Assembly: GCA_949741215.1 (NCBI GenBank) | Contig: CATJLA010000095.1 | Span: 1 to 45,919 of the forward strand | Length of the DNA: 45,919 bases | Origin: an uncultured Oscillospiraceae bacterium | GTDB lineage: Bacteria; Bacillota; Clostridia; Oscillospirales; Ruminococcaceae | Reading direction: 5' to 3' | Shown: in pieces, positions 9,251 to 18,392 of the stretch | Position numbering within the stretch: the stretch's first letter is position 1 | Layout: every line of letters begins with the position of its first letter | The notes under the pieces: model-generated | The model's input: only the letters and a program-made list of their open reading frames with translations | The model's database searches: none | What the model was told of the DNA's origin: nothing | Translations under genes and position numbers: made by a program

Positions 9251-12200
9251 TTAAAACTTATCAGAAAAGTCGTCGTCCTCCCCGTCCAAAAACAGGTCAT
9301 CGCCCGACAAGGTCTTGCTGCCCATCAGCTCCTCCATATCCTCCTCGGGGGGCTCCATGCCCTTTTCCTCGGACGAAGGCGCCTCATCGTCGTCCTCATC
9401 ATCGTCAAAGTTTTTGCCCAGCAGCTCCTCAAACAGGTCCAAAGTGCTTTCTTCCTTATCATCCGGGTCGTCAGGCACCACATCGGGTTCCACATAAGCC
9501 TCATGATCCAGCCCCACGTCACCGTCGTTCTGGAAGGACTGCTGCAAATCCACCTCATTCTTCTCTTTATCCAATACCTTAACATCCAGGCCCAGAGACT
9601 GCAGCTCCTTGATCAGTACCTTAAAGGACTCGGGAATGCCGGACTTCGGCACATTATGGCCCTTTACAATAGCCTCAAAGGTTTTCACACGGCCATTGAT
9701 ATCATCCGACTTCACAGTCATAATCTCCTGTAGGGTATAAGCCGCGCCGTAAGCCTCCAGGGCCCAAACCTCCATCTCACCAAACCGCTGGCCGCCAAAC
9801 TGGGCCTTACCGCCCAAAGGCTGCTGGGTTACCAAAGAGTAAGGTCCGGTAGACCGTGCATGAATCTTATCGTCAACCAAGTGATGCAGCTTCAAAAAGT
9901 ACATATACCCAACGGTTACCCGGTTGTCAAAGGGCTCGCCGGTACGTCCGTCATAAAGCACTGTCTTGCCGTCACTGGGCAGCCCCGCCTGCTCCAGCGC
10001 CGCCCAAATATCCTTCTCGTGGGCGCCGTCAAATACAGGTGTCATCACCTTCCAGCCCAAAGCGGCCGCAGCCCGGCCCAAATGCACCTCCAGCACCTGC
10101 CCGATGTTCATACGGGAAGGTACGCCCAAGGGGTTCAGCACAATATCCAGCGGCGTGCCGTCCGGCAGAAAAGGCATATCCTCCTCCGGCAAAATCCGGG
10201 AAACAACGCCCTTATTTCCATGACGTCCCGCCATCTTGTCGCCTACCGAGATCTTCCGCTTCTGAGCCAAATACACCCGCACCACCATGTTGACATCAGG
10301 GCTCAGCTCGTCACTGTTGTCTCTTGTAAACACCTTTACATCCACGACGATTCCGTACTCGCCGTGCGGCACCTTCAGGGAGGTATCCCGCACCTCTCTG
10401 GCCTTTTCGCCAAAGATTGCCCGCAGCAGCCGCTCCTCAGGAATCAGCTCGGTCTCGCCCTTGGGCGTCACCTTGCCTACCAGAATATCCCCCGGCCGCA
10501 CCTCCGCGCCAATGCGGATAATGCCCCGTTCGTCCAGGTTCGCCAAAGCATCCTCCGAAACGTTGGGAATATCCCGTGTAATCTCCTCCGGTCCCAGCTT
10601 GGTATTCCGGGCCTCAATCTCATGCTTCTCAATATGAATCGAAGTATAAGCGTCCTCCCGAACAATCTTCTCGTTAATCAGAACAGCGTCCTCGTAGTTA
10701 TAACCCTCCCAGGTCATAAACCCGATAAGCATATTCTTGCCCAAGCTGATCTCACCGTTGCAGGTAGCGGGGCCGTCTGCCAGAACCTGGCCCACCTTTA
10801 CCTCCTCACCCTTGGAAACCACGGGCCGCTGGTTGATGCAGGTACCCTGGTTGGAGCCGGCAAACTTGGTCAGCTTGTAAACCTCCAAGGCTCCCTCGTT
10901 GGTGCGGATAGCAATCTCGCAGGCATCCACCCGCTCCACCACACCGTTGTGCTTGGAAAGGGTCACCACGCCGGAATCCACACCCGCTTTATACTCCATG
11001 CCGGTGCCCACAATAGGCGACTGTGTCTTCAGCAGCGGCACAGCCTGACGCTGCATGTTAGCGCCCATCAAAGCACGGTTGGCATCGTCATTTTCCAAAA
11101 AAGGAATCATCGCCGTAGCAACCGAAACTACCATCTTGGGCGAAACATCCATGTAATCCACCCGCTCCCGCTCCATCTCCATGATGGTATCCCGGTAGCG
11201 TACATTTACTCTGGATTTTGCAAAGCAGCCGTTTTCGTCCAAAGGCTCGTTAGCCTGGGCCACTACATATTTATCCTCCACATCGGCAGTCATATAAAGC
11301 ACTTCGTCGGTAACCCGTCCGGTGCTCTTGTCTACCTTGCGGTAAGGTGCCTCAATAAATCCATACTCGTTAATCCGCGCAAAGGATGCCAAATACGAAA
11401 TCAGGCCGATATTCGGTCCTTCCGGCGTCTCAATAGGGCACATCCGTCCATAGTGCGTGTAGTGGACGTCGCGCACCTCGAAGCCCGCGCGGTCACGGGA
11501 CAAACCGCCGGGGCCCAGGGCGGAAAGACGTCTTTTATGGGTAAGCTCCGCCAACGGGTTGGTCTGATCCATAAACTGAGAAAGCGGAGAGGACCCGAAG
11601 AACTCCTTCACCGCCGCCACTACAGGACGAATGTTGATCAGCGCCTGAGGGGTAATCACATCCATATCCTGGGCCTGCAGCATCATCCTGTCCCGAATCA
11701 CCTTCTCCATTCGGGAAAATCCAATGCGGAACTGGTTCTGCAAAAGCTCGCCCACACAGCGGATCCGCCGGTTGCCCAGGTGGTCGATATCATCCACCTC
11801 GCCCACGTCATAATTCAGGTTCATCAGGTAGTTGATGGTGGAAAAAATATCATCCACCGTAATATGCTTGGGAATCAAATCGTTAATCCGGGCAGAAATC
11901 GCTTCCTTAATATCCTCCAGGCTGTCATTAGCCTCCAGAATCTCCTTCAGAATAGAGAACCGCACCTTCTCGTTAACCCCCAGCGCCCGGCCATCCACAT
12001 CGACGAAGTCGGCAAGGTCAACCATACCGTTGGAGATAAGCTTCAGCTCCCGGTTTTCCACCTGAATAAACACGGTATCCACGCCGGCCCGCTCAACCTC
12101 TTCCGCCTGCTCCCGATTCAGCACAGCGCCCGCGTCGAACATCAGCTCGCCGGTTAAGGGGTTGATTACCGGTTTGGCCAGCTGCTTGCCGGTCAACCGG

Positions 12201-13060
12201 CCGGAAATCGCCAGCTTTTTATTATACTTATACCGCCCCACCCGGGAAAGATCATACCGCTTCGGGTCAAAAAACAGGCCGTCCAAATGTGTCTGAGCGC
12301 TTTCCACCGTAGGGGGCTCGCCGGGGCGCAGCTTGCGGCAAACCTCCAGCAAGGCCTCCTGCGTATTACGATTTTCCGGCTTTTCCTTCTCAATGGTGGA
12401 AAGGATCTTTACATCCTCGCCAAAAAAAGCCTTAATCTGCTCGTCAGTGCCCAGCCCCAACGCCCGGATAAAGGTCGTAATGGGGATCTTCCTGTTCTTA
12501 TCAATCCGGACATACACCACATCGTTGATGTCCGATTCATATTCCAGCCAGGCTCCCCTGTTGGGGATGATAGTGGAGGAGAAAAGCCGCTTGCCGGATT
12601 TTTCGTCATGAGTTTTGGCGTAGTATACGCCGGGGGAACGCACTAACTGGGAAACCACAGCCCGTTCCGCGCCGTTGATCACAAAGGTGGCGCTTTCGGT
12701 CATCAGGGGGAAGTCACCCATAAAGATATCCTGTTCCTTCACCTCTCCGGTTTCCTTGTTCAGCAGTCGGGCCCGCACCCGCATGGGGGCGGCATAGGTT
12801 ACCTCCCGGTCCTTGCACTCATCTACCGGATATTTCGGCTTATCATCCAGCTGATAATCCACAAAATCCAGCACCAAGTTGCCGGTGTAGTCGGTGATTG
12901 CAGAGACATCCCGGAAAACCTCTTTCAAACCCTCGTCCAAAAACCACTGATAAGAGCTTTTCTGCACCTCAATCAGGTTAGGCATCTCCAAAACCTCATT
13001 GATTTTGGCGAAGTTCATACGGGTTGTTTTTCCCAGATGTACCGGCTTGACATTTACCAT
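9251..13060 (-). CDS. rpoB: DNA-directed RNA polymerase subunit beta
   Basis: The 1269-residue beta subunit carries the rifampicin pocket and part of the catalytic centre. Conserved segments include GDFPLMT near the N-terminus, the rifampicin cluster [14 protein letters not shown]...[56 protein letters not shown] and [23 protein letters not shown]. The key Asp, His and Arg positions of the rifampicin region look wild type. The C-terminus ends in a long acidic tail. The ATG at 13060 ([13 protein letters not shown]) is the family-typical start, with a GGAG-type site about ten bases upstream. Unlike the common arrangement, rplJ and rplL do not precede it; it has a dedicated promoter at 13207-13235. 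Confidence 0.98.
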   Translation of the reverse strand: MVNVKPVHLGKTTRMNFAKINEVLEMPNLIEVQKSSYQWFLDEGLKEVFRDVSAITDYTGNLVLDFVDYQLDDKPKYPVDECKDREVTYAAPMRVRARLLNKETGEVKEQDIFMGDFPLMTESATFVINGAERAVVSQLVRSPGVYYAKTHDEKSGKRLFSSTIIPNRGAWLEYESDINDVVYVRIDKNRKIPITTFIRALGLGTDEQIKAFFGEDVKILSTIEKEKPENRNTQEALLEVCRKLRPGEPPTVESAQTHLDGLFFDPKRYDLSRVGRYKYNKKLAISGRLTGKQLAKPVINPLTGELMFDAGAVLNREQAEEVERAGVDTVFIQVENRELKLISNGMVDLADFVDVDGRALGVNEKVRFSILKEILEANDSLEDIKEAISARINDLIPKHITVDDIFSTINYLMNLNYDVGEVDDIDHLGNRRIRCVGELLQNQFRIGFSRMEKVIRDRMMLQAQDMDVITPQALINIRPVVAAVKEFFGSSPLSQFMDQTNPLAELTHKRRLSALGPGGLSRDRAGFEVRDVHYTHYGRMCPIETPEGPNIGLISYLASFARINEYGFIEAPYRKVDKSTGRVTDEVLYMTADVEDKYVVAQANEPLDENGCFAKSRVNVRYRDTIMEMERERVDYMDVSPKMVVSVATAMIPFLENDDANRALMGANMQRQAVPLLKTQSPIVGTGMEYKAGVDSGVVTLSKHNGVVERVDACEIAIRTNEGALEVYKLTKFAGSNQGTCINQRPVVSKGEEVKVGQVLADGPATCNGEISLGKNMLIGFMTWEGYNYEDAVLINEKIVREDAYTSIHIEKHEIEARNTKLGPEEITRDIPNVSEDALANLDERGIIRIGAEVRPGDILVGKVTPKGETELIPEERLLRAIFGEKAREVRDTSLKVPHGEYGIVVDVKVFTRDNSDELSPDVNMVVRVYLAQKRKISVGDKMAGRHGNKGVVSRILPEEDMPFLPDGTPLDIVLNPLGVPSRMNIGQVLEVHLGRAAAALGWKVMTPVFDGAHEKDIWAALEQAGLPSDGKTVLYDGRTGEPFDNRVTVGYMYFLKLHHLVDDKIHARSTGPYSLVTQQPLGGKAQFGGQRFGEMEVWALEAYGAAYTLQEIMTVKSDDINGRVKTFEAIVKGHNVPKSGIPESFKVLIKELQSLGLDVKVLDKEKNEVDLQQSFQNDGDVGLDHEAYVEPDVVPDDPDDKEESTLDLFEELLGKNFDDDEDDDEAPSSEEKGMEPPEEDMEELMGSKTLSGDDLFLDGEDDDFSDKF

Positions 13061-13132
13061 AGGCTTTCATCACTCCATTCATCTATGCTGGACCGGAAAC
13101 GAAAAGAATCGGGAACTTTTCAATTTTCGGTC

Positions 13133-13161
13133 TTGAAATTCCTGTGATGGTATGCTATACT
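13133..13161 (+). promoter_or_regulatory. Predicted promoter for a plus-strand small RNA
   Basis: TTGAAA (13133-13138), a 17-bp spacer and TATACT (13156-13161) with an extended -10 TG. The predicted start is near 13168. It lies inside the rpoB 5' leader and points away from rpoB, towards the rpoB promoter and the terminator at 13244-13278. Confidence 0.65.
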
Positions 13162-13206
13162 GTTTTAAGTGCAACGGCATACCTATCCATTTTGATACAG
13201 TATAAT

Positions 13207-13235
13207 ATTATATTGCAGTTTTGCAAGAAAGTCAA
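13207..13235 (-). promoter_or_regulatory. Predicted sigma-A promoter of rpoBC
   Basis: Minus-strand TTGACT (13230-13235), 17-bp spacer and TATAAT (13207-13212), with a predicted start near 13200 and a leader of about 140 nt. The leader can fold a stem from GGTATGC and GCATACC around 13149-13183. The promoter sits between the start and the terminator of the predicted plus-strand small RNA. Confidence 0.8.
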
Positions 13236-13243
13236 GCCTTCCG

Positions 13244-13278
13244 CCTGCTTATTTCTGAGAGAAATAAGCAGGTTTTTT
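13244..13278 (+). terminator. Strong intrinsic terminator of the small RNA
   Basis: A perfect 13-bp stem (13244-13256 with 13260-13272) closes on a GAG loop and is followed by six T residues (13273-13278). The T-run is only on the plus-strand side, so it acts on rightward transcription although no plus-strand coding gene lies upstream. Confidence 0.85.
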
Positions 13279-13328
13279 GTTATTTTACACCAAATTCACG
13301 CCGTATAACGCCCCTGCCTCCCTTTTTT

Positions 13329-13340
13329 GGGACGTCGCGC
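13329..13340 (+). repeat. Dispersed GGGACGTCGCGC element, copy upstream of the lipoprotein
   Basis: Exact 12-mer on the plus strand, preceded by a T-run and followed by CTCTCTGC. It is not linked to a stop codon here, which shows the element is not strictly a 3'-end feature. Confidence 0.75.
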
Positions 13341-13415
13341 CTCTCTGCATTCTCCGGCCACAACCAAAACTCCCCCTATTTCTACAGCTGCCTCAAGCTG
13401 ATTTTAGGCAAAAAA

Positions 13416-13431
13416 TGTTTCACGTGAAACA
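13416..13431. promoter_or_regulatory. parS-like site 1 (ParB-binding palindrome)
   Basis: Perfect 16-bp palindrome TGTTTCACGTGAAACA, matching the parS consensus bound by ParB/Spo0J. The similarity to the two other copies extends into flanking A/T-rich sequence on both sides (about 13410-13443), here in the opposite orientation. Confidence 0.85.
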
Positions 13432-13767
13432 ATTGTTCTTTTTAGGCTCCGGCCGCGCCATTGCAGCGCAATGCCAGTAAAAAGCTCCAGCGGCTCCCCT
13501 TTCCTGTGCCGTCCAGAAAAAGGGCACCGGAAAAGAGAACCGCCGGCCGGCTTTTGCCAGGGCGGCGCACTCCGTTATGGAAAAAGCGCCGGCCTGCCAA
13601 AAATAAAAGGGAATGGGGAAGCATCATAAAAGGAGCATACAAGCTCAACCGCTGCAGGAACGTCCCCCCAAAAAAGGGCACGCAGACTGCGCGCAGCCCG
13701 CCCGGCAAAACCGTTTGCTGCCTTGTCCGCAAAACAAAAATACTGCGGAAATGCGGGCGTAACAGCC

Positions 13768-13796
13768 TTGCAAAGGGGCCCAAAACCATCTATAAT
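13768..13796 (+). promoter_or_regulatory. Predicted promoter of the orphan lipoprotein gene
   Basis: TTGCAA (13768-13773), 17-bp spacer, perfect TATAAT (13791-13796). Predicted start near 13803, about 30 nt before the ATG. Confidence 0.75.
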
Positions 13797-13834
13797 CATT
13801 TTGTGGCAAATTACCAATTGATGAGGTGAAATAT

Positions 13835-15310
13835 ATGTGCCGGAACAAAACCGCCCTCTGCCTCCTTCTGGCAGTTCTTATAATCATGACGTCGCTGCCC
13901 GGCTGCAGTTATCTGGAATTCCAGAAAGACAAGCGGAACCTGGAGCAGCGCGCCAAAGAGCAGGCGCTTGCTTATATCAGCGAAACCTACGGCAAAAAAG
14001 CCAAGGTATTGGATGTGAAAATAGGTACCTACCAGGTTGTTTTCAGTGCCGCTGTGGGCACCAACGCACTGGTTTCTATGTCCATGGGGGGCGAGGAATT
14101 TCAGGTTTATGTGGAAACCAAAGAACCCGCCTTTTGCGCAGACAACCGCAGTGGCCTTGCCTTAGCCCAAGCGCTGGACGAATACTTTCGGGAGCTTTAC
14201 AGCCTGCCCCCGGCGCTGGAGCACCAGGTTTGGGTCTATTCAACAACGGAGGGCTTTTTTGCCTCCCACAGCACCAATTTGGGGCGCGAGTATAATTTTT
14301 TGGATTTTGATTACCATGGCCAGCTGCTGGAGGAGGTCCTCCCCCTGTTGGGCGAGATTTACTTCAAATATAACTACGCGGACGACACTGTTTCTCTGAG
14401 CCATATGGCGTTCCGGGAGGAAGACTGGGGCGGCTCTCTGGACCGCCTCCGGGTATGGGTACGCAGCTTCCGCTGTTATGATGAAACCAGTGAGACCCCT
14501 GTGGGCATCCAGCTCACCAAGGAGCAACCTGTGCTGATGGCGGAGGGAATGGTATTCTCCTGGAACAGCGACGGCCTCTTTTACGCAGATCTGGACAAGA
14601 TTGCTTCCGCACTGCCTCACCTTGCCCTGCGGGAAAGTTTGCACTTCCGGCAGGGGGAAGCCATCAGCCAGCGGTATACCCTTACCCCCATGGGGAACTT
14701 CTGGGTCAGCACTCAGGAAGGCTTTGACCCGGAGGAATGCTATGAGCTCCGCCCCTGTGAACCAGGCTGGGCGGATTCCATCGACCTGCTGGCACTGTGC
14801 GCAAGCCCCTATTACACCAGGGAGGAAATCAAAAGTGACGATAAGGACATTATGGCAGCCAGCACCAAAAAAGCGCTTCTGCCCTTTGCTGACACCCAGT
14901 TCCAAACCCAGGGCGAAATGCTCTGCCTCCGCAACGGTGTATCGGAGCAGATTCAGGCCTGGCAGGAGCAGGCGAAAAAGCTGCCGTACATGCTGGATAA
15001 ATGCCCTGTTTACGTGACGGTACTGCCCTCATTGGTCTACCGTTCCGGGGTACAAACAGGGGTAGGGTGGTACCGCCAGAGGGACGAGGAGCCCTACCGT
15101 GCCGCACGCCTGTTCACCTACTATCTGGACCAGCAAAAATACTGGATGCACGGGCTTTCTTTCCTGTCCTTTTCCTACCCGGAGGAGCTGGTTCTGCTGC
15201 GCAGCGCGGAGGAACCCGGAAACAGCTGGCAGGAGCTTATGAAAAAAGTGTCGGGCCTAATAGAAGAAGTGCTAAAGCATATCGCAGCTGCTGCGTCCTT
15301 TGTTTTATAA
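13835..15310 (+). CDS. Orphan lipoprotein of unknown function
   Basis: A 491-residue protein with a lipoprotein signal: a positively charged start (MCRNK), a hydrophobic core (ALCLLLAVLIIMTS) and a lipobox LPGC, with the modified cysteine at residue 24. It should be anchored to the outer face of the membrane. The remainder is soluble, with no motif I recognise; a short hydrophobic stretch (HIAAAASFVL) ends the protein. The ATG at 13835 is chosen because GAGGTG lies six bases upstream; a GTG three codons earlier overlaps that site. The gene is monocistronic, on the opposite strand from its neighbours, with a promoter upstream and parS-like sites on both sides. I do not assign a function. Confidence 0.8.
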   Translation: MCRNKTALCLLLAVLIIMTSLPGCSYLEFQKDKRNLEQRAKEQALAYISETYGKKAKVLDVKIGTYQVVFSAAVGTNALVSMSMGGEEFQVYVETKEPAFCADNRSGLALAQALDEYFRELYSLPPALEHQVWVYSTTEGFFASHSTNLGREYNFLDFDYHGQLLEEVLPLLGEIYFKYNYADDTVSLSHMAFREEDWGGSLDRLRVWVRSFRCYDETSETPVGIQLTKEQPVLMAEGMVFSWNSDGLFYADLDKIASALPHLALRESLHFRQGEAISQRYTLTPMGNFWVSTQEGFDPEECYELRPCEPGWADSIDLLALCASPYYTREEIKSDDKDIMAASTKKALLPFADTQFQTQGEMLCLRNGVSEQIQAWQEQAKKLPYMLDKCPVYVTVLPSLVYRSGVQTGVGWYRQRDEEPYRAARLFTYYLDQQKYWMHGLSFLSFSYPEELVLLRSAEEPGNSWQELMKKVSGLIEEVLKHIAAAASFVL

Positions 15311-15363
15311 ATAGGGATATTTACCGGCTTAGGCAGGGAATATCTTTTTATAAAAAGAACAAT

Positions 15364-15379
15364 TGTTTCACGTGAAACA
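15364..15379. promoter_or_regulatory. parS-like site 2
   Basis: Perfect TGTTTCACGTGAAACA. The preceding AAAAAGAACAAT (15352-15363) and following TTTT are shared with site 3 and, inverted, with site 1. It lies between the lipoprotein stop and the convergent end of spo0A. A weak GATATT/AATATC stem with a T-run just before it (about 15316-15351) may end the lipoprotein transcript. Confidence 0.85.
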
Positions 15380-15452
15380 TTTTACAGGGGCGGGGGTTTG
15401 CCGCTATGCCCGCAGGCAAAACCGCCTGCAGCCCTGTCCCTTAAAGCAGTGG

Positions 15453-16250
15453 TTACGAAAGCCGCCTGGCCCGGCTGGAAGCAGATTCCAGCCGAAGCTT
15501 ATCCGCAATCATGGCGATGAATTCCGAATTGGTGGGCTTGCCTCTTCCGTTATGGATGGTAAAGCCAAAATAAGCAGTTAGGGTATCCACGTCACCCCTG
15601 TCCCAAGCCACCTCAATCGCATGGCGAATTGCTCTTTCCACTCGGGACGGAGTGGTAGCGAAGGTTTTGGCAACCTCTGGGTACAGCCTTTTGGTAACCG
15701 AGTCTAAAATCTCACGCTCCTGCACCGCCAGGCAGATAGACTCCCTTAAATAACGATACCCTTTAATATGGGCAGGCACTCCAATTTGGTGGATAATATC
15801 CGTAATTCTAAGCTCCAGGTCATTTTTGCCGGTAACCACATTCATGCTTGGAACATCCGGCTTTTTCTGCTGCTCTGTTTTACGCCGTTCGGTCATCCGC
15901 TCCAGTATGCTGTTTACGTTAATCGGTTTCAAAAAACAGTCTGAAACGCCTTTTTTCACCATTTCTCCCAAACGGTCCGGCAGGTCGCAGCCTGTTACAA
16001 TGAAGAACCGGGGCATTGTTTCCAGCTCCAGCTGCTGTAATCGATCCAACACCTCGTTGCCATTCAGGCCAGCCATAAACAGGTCCATTAACACAATATC
16101 AGGATGGAACTGCGTAATTTCCTTCAGCAGCCGTTCCCCATCCTTGGGTATCATCCGCACTTCCAAGCCTTGGGCGGCCATGCATTCGGAGTACTGCGCA
16201 CAAAGCTCCTGATCATTTTCCGCGATTAACACTCTGTTCTTTTCTTCCAT
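15453..16250 (-). CDS. spo0A: Sporulation master regulator Spo0A
   Basis: Spo0A is the response regulator at the end of the sporulation phosphorelay (or direct histidine-kinase input in clostridia); once phosphorylated it binds 0A boxes and switches on sporulation genes. The 265-residue protein has an N-terminal receiver with the phospho-acceptor Asp56 (VLMDLF), Thr86 and Lys108 (FLKPI), then a linker and the C-terminal effector domain with the signature [15 protein letters not shown] and the DNA-recognition segment [18 protein letters not shown]. The acidic pocket reads AEND rather than the usual ADDN. The ATG at 16250 has a GGAGTGAAGGA site. It follows spoIVB on the same strand, the conserved order in spore formers, with Spo0A-box-like sequences between them. 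Confidence 0.97.
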   Translation of the reverse strand: MEEKNRVLIAENDQELCAQYSECMAAQGLEVRMIPKDGERLLKEITQFHPDIVLMDLFMAGLNGNEVLDRLQQLELETMPRFFIVTGCDLPDRLGEMVKKGVSDCFLKPINVNSILERMTERRKTEQQKKPDVPSMNVVTGKNDLELRITDIIHQIGVPAHIKGYRYLRESICLAVQEREILDSVTKRLYPEVAKTFATTPSRVERAIRHAIEVAWDRGDVDTLTAYFGFTIHNGRGKPTNSEFIAMIADKLRLESASSRARRLS

Positions 16251-16325
16251 TTGTCCTTCACTCCATTGTTGGTTGATTTTAGCAGATAATCATTTTTTGT
16301 CCTTTAACCTCTGCTTTTGTGGTTC

Positions 16326-16372
16326 CTTGTCGATTTCAATAGAAATATGCGAATTCGACAAGCAAAGCTATT
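16326..16372 (-). promoter_or_regulatory. Paired Spo0A-box-like sites upstream of spo0A
   Basis: CTTGTCGA at 16326-16333 and its reverse complement TCGACAAG at 16365-16372 form an 8-bp dyad. The right-hand site contains a perfect minus-strand 0A box, TGTCGAA (16364-16370). The position, about 80-120 bp before the spo0A start, fits autoregulation. A sigma-H promoter was looked for and not convincingly seen. Confidence 0.55.
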
Positions 16373-16565
16373 TTACATTTTGTTTTTTGTGCATTTTGCA
16401 CCTTTGTGCTAATGCTACCATGGATCATGAGAATATTTTGTCGGAATAACGGACGAACGGAAAATTTTTCCTTTTTCGGTATTTATCTGTTTTCAAGCCG
16501 TTTTTTCGGGACGGCACTGCCTGTAAAAGCCTAATATCTCCAATAAAATGCTCTCAAAGCCAGTA

Positions 16566-17774
16566 TTAGCTAATCAAAATACTACGAGTAGTCTCCATAT
16601 TCTCCGCAAAAATCGCATATCCTTTTGTAGGATCATTGACAAAAACGTGGGTTACCGCGCCTACCAGCTTGCCGTTCTGTAAAATCGGGCTGCCGCTCAT
16701 TCCTTGGACGATACCGCCTGTTTCAGCCAGCAGCCTGGGGTCAGTAATGCGGATAATCATATTTTTGGTAGGGTTTCCGTCGCCAAAATATACCCGCTCT
16801 ATTTCAATGGCATATTCCTGAGGCTCCGTTCCCTCCAACGTCGTATAAAGCACTGCCGGACCCTCCTTTACCTCCTGGCGCATAGCCAGCGGCACCGGAT
16901 CCCCCGTTATCATATTGGTCTGCATCCTGCCAAACACTCCGGTTTCTCCGTTAATCCCTAAAGTGCCGATTGTCTGCCGGCCAAAGGAGCCTTTTAACTC
17001 ACCGGGCTGCCCGCTTTTGCCCTTTTCTACTCCGGTGATGGAAACCTCCACAATCTCGCCGGAGGAAAGAGGCAGAATCTCCCCGGTATCCACGTCGCAC
17101 ACGCCATGGCCCAATCCGCCAAAGGTATTGGTAGCCGGATCTAAAAAGGTCATGGTGCCAATGCCTGCAGAGCTATCCCTTACCCAGATGCCTGCTTTAT
17201 AGGTGCCATCCTCTCCCAGCACTGGCTTCAGCTGTAAAGGAAAAACATCTTCCTTCCGCTTCATCACCAAAGTGACAGGTCTGCCGGCAGAGGCTCCTAT
17301 AATCTCGGCCACATCCTCATTGGAAAGGACAGTCTGCCCGTTGATCTGCAAAATAACATCTCCCATATGGATTCCCGCTTCCTGAGCAGGGTTTGCTTTG
17401 CCCTGCGGAGTCAGCAAATCACTGATTCCCACAACCATAACGCCGTCGGTAAACATCTTGATTCCAAATGGAAAGCCGCCTGGAATAACATACTGCTTTG
17501 GCACCACCTGCACCTGAACGTTCTTCACGGCAATGGCGCCGAACAGCCTTAAATCCACCTGATAGCTTTCCCCCGGCCCGCCTGTCAGCGGAATGCCCTT
17601 CTCTACCGTTTTCACTGTTTGGGAAAGACCGTAGTCGGAGGACATATCAAACTGCTCGCCCTCGGTTAGATAAAACCGATCCGGCAAACTGCTTTGTATC
17701 AGTAAGGTAAACGCCAGCACCACCGAAGTTAAAACCGAAAATGTCCCGGCAAATACCCGATATTTTCGTCTCAC
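16566..17774 (-). CDS. spoIVB: SpoIVB serine peptidase (family S55)
   Basis: SpoIVB is secreted from the forespore into the intermembrane space, where it cleaves SpoIVFA and so triggers processing of pro-sigma-K. The 402-residue product has an N-terminal membrane anchor (about residues 4-30), a PDZ domain (about 100-190, containing AGIHMGDVILQINGQ) and the S55 peptidase domain with GIWVRDSSAGIGTMTF, the His motif GLGHGVCD near residue 221 and the Ser motif GMSGSP near residue 358. The GTG at 17774 is chosen because AAGGAG lies eight bases upstream; longer in-frame readings lack this. The upstream gap is 1.3 kb and noncoding; 315 bp separate it from spo0A downstream. Confidence 0.95.
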   Translation of the reverse strand: MRRKYRVFAGTFSVLTSVVLAFTLLIQSSLPDRFYLTEGEQFDMSSDYGLSQTVKTVEKGIPLTGGPGESYQVDLRLFGAIAVKNVQVQVVPKQYVIPGGFPFGIKMFTDGVMVVGISDLLTPQGKANPAQEAGIHMGDVILQINGQTVLSNEDVAEIIGASAGRPVTLVMKRKEDVFPLQLKPVLGEDGTYKAGIWVRDSSAGIGTMTFLDPATNTFGGLGHGVCDVDTGEILPLSSGEIVEVSITGVEKGKSGQPGELKGSFGRQTIGTLGINGETGVFGRMQTNMITGDPVPLAMRQEVKEGPAVLYTTLEGTEPQEYAIEIERVYFGDGNPTKNMIIRITDPRLLAETGGIVQGMSGSPILQNGKLVGAVTHVFVNDPTKGYAIFAENMETTRSILIS

Positions 17775-18115
17775 CAGAATCACTCCTTTACAAATTGCCC
17801 GCACCCGCGGCAGCGAGGCGGCTCAACAAACATTCTTGCCACCGCGCCATCTCATTATTTGCGGTAAATTTGCCGGGATTTTCACAGAAATGGCAGGGTT
17901 GGACTTTTCTGCACAAAGTGATGTCCGGTAACCTGATGCTGGTCCAATGGGGCAAAATTATTCTGGCTCCGATTTCCTTTTTTCAAACAGCCGTTCAGGC
18001 ATTTTTTTCAAAATCAACGGTAAAATTTTCAGCGGACTTCCAGCCCCATTGTTTGTCAATTCCTCCTAAAATAATATAACCAAATCCTTTCGGCTTAAAC
18101 TGCCGTTCCATTCTC

Positions 18116-18132
18116 AAAAAGGCAGCGCTGCC
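18116..18132 (-). terminator. Minus-strand intrinsic terminator
   Basis: The palindrome GGCAGCGCTGCC (18121-18132) is followed on the minus strand by TTTTT (18120-18116). It would stop leftward transcription from the Spo0A-linked promoter near 18900 before it reaches spoIVB. The stem is short, with a four-base loop. Confidence 0.5.
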
Positions 18133-18385
18133 TTCCTTTTACAGGAAACACCCAAATCCAAAATTTTCTTTTTAGGACGTAGCTGCCGCCTTGTTCTCTC
18201 TGCCTTTTGGCCAGGCCCAGGGCAAAGGAGAAATCCTTCCGCCGCCCTAAGGGAAGCTTCAGGGGATTAGCACAGCCATAACAGAAAGCGCTTTCCAAAA
18301 CCAGACGCAGCCTTGTCCCAAAAGCTGCCAAAAGACGATACGGCCTCCCGCTGCCCAGAGGCTTATTCTTCAAAAGCTGCCAAAA

Positions 18386-18392
18386 TTCGACA
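18386..18392 (-). promoter_or_regulatory. Single Spo0A-box match
   Basis: Perfect TGTCGAA on the minus strand, inside the noncoding region between spoIVB and the twin boxes. A single 7-mer is weak evidence on its own; it is listed because of its neighbours. Confidence 0.3.

Larger units (their letters stand above)
13168..13278 (+). ncRNA. Predicted ~110-nt small RNA overlapping the rpoB promoter
   Basis: A consensus-like promoter ending at 13161 and a strong intrinsic terminator at 13244-13278 bracket about 110 nt with no convincing reading frame. The transcript would cover the rpoB promoter region on the opposite strand and be complementary to roughly the first 30 nt of the rpoB mRNA leader. 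This is inferred from sequence signals only. No known RNA family was recognised. Alternatively, the terminator could simply insulate the region to its right. Confidence 0.5.
13279..13767. other. Noncoding spacer between the rpoB region and the lipoprotein gene
   Basis: About 490 bp without a credible gene; open frames here lack ribosome-binding sites and family similarity. It holds one GGGACGTCGCGC element (13329-13340) and one parS-like palindrome (13416-13431). The rest is GC-rich with short purine-rich runs and shows no other clear structure. Confidence 0.6.

Noticed and set aside
11464-11474. Copy of GGACGTCGCGC inside rpoB
   Set aside because: It encodes the universally conserved VRDVHY region in the antisense direction, so its presence is explained by protein sequence.
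11575-11610. [10 protein letters not shown] in rpoB, with Pro where Escherichia coli has Gln in the rifampicin region
   Set aside because: It is probably a lineage-typical residue; the main resistance positions are wild type, so no resistance claim is made.
9860-12157. A 765-codon open frame opposite rpoB
   Set aside because: Same reason: the codon bias of rpoB leaves the antisense frame open. The translated sequence is rich in His, Leu and Gln without motifs.
15363-15581. A small frame starting MFHVKHF at a parS-like site
   Set aside because: The start is created by the ATGTTTCACGTGAAACA palindrome itself; the same happens at 41674. It overlaps spo0A and has no ribosome-binding site.
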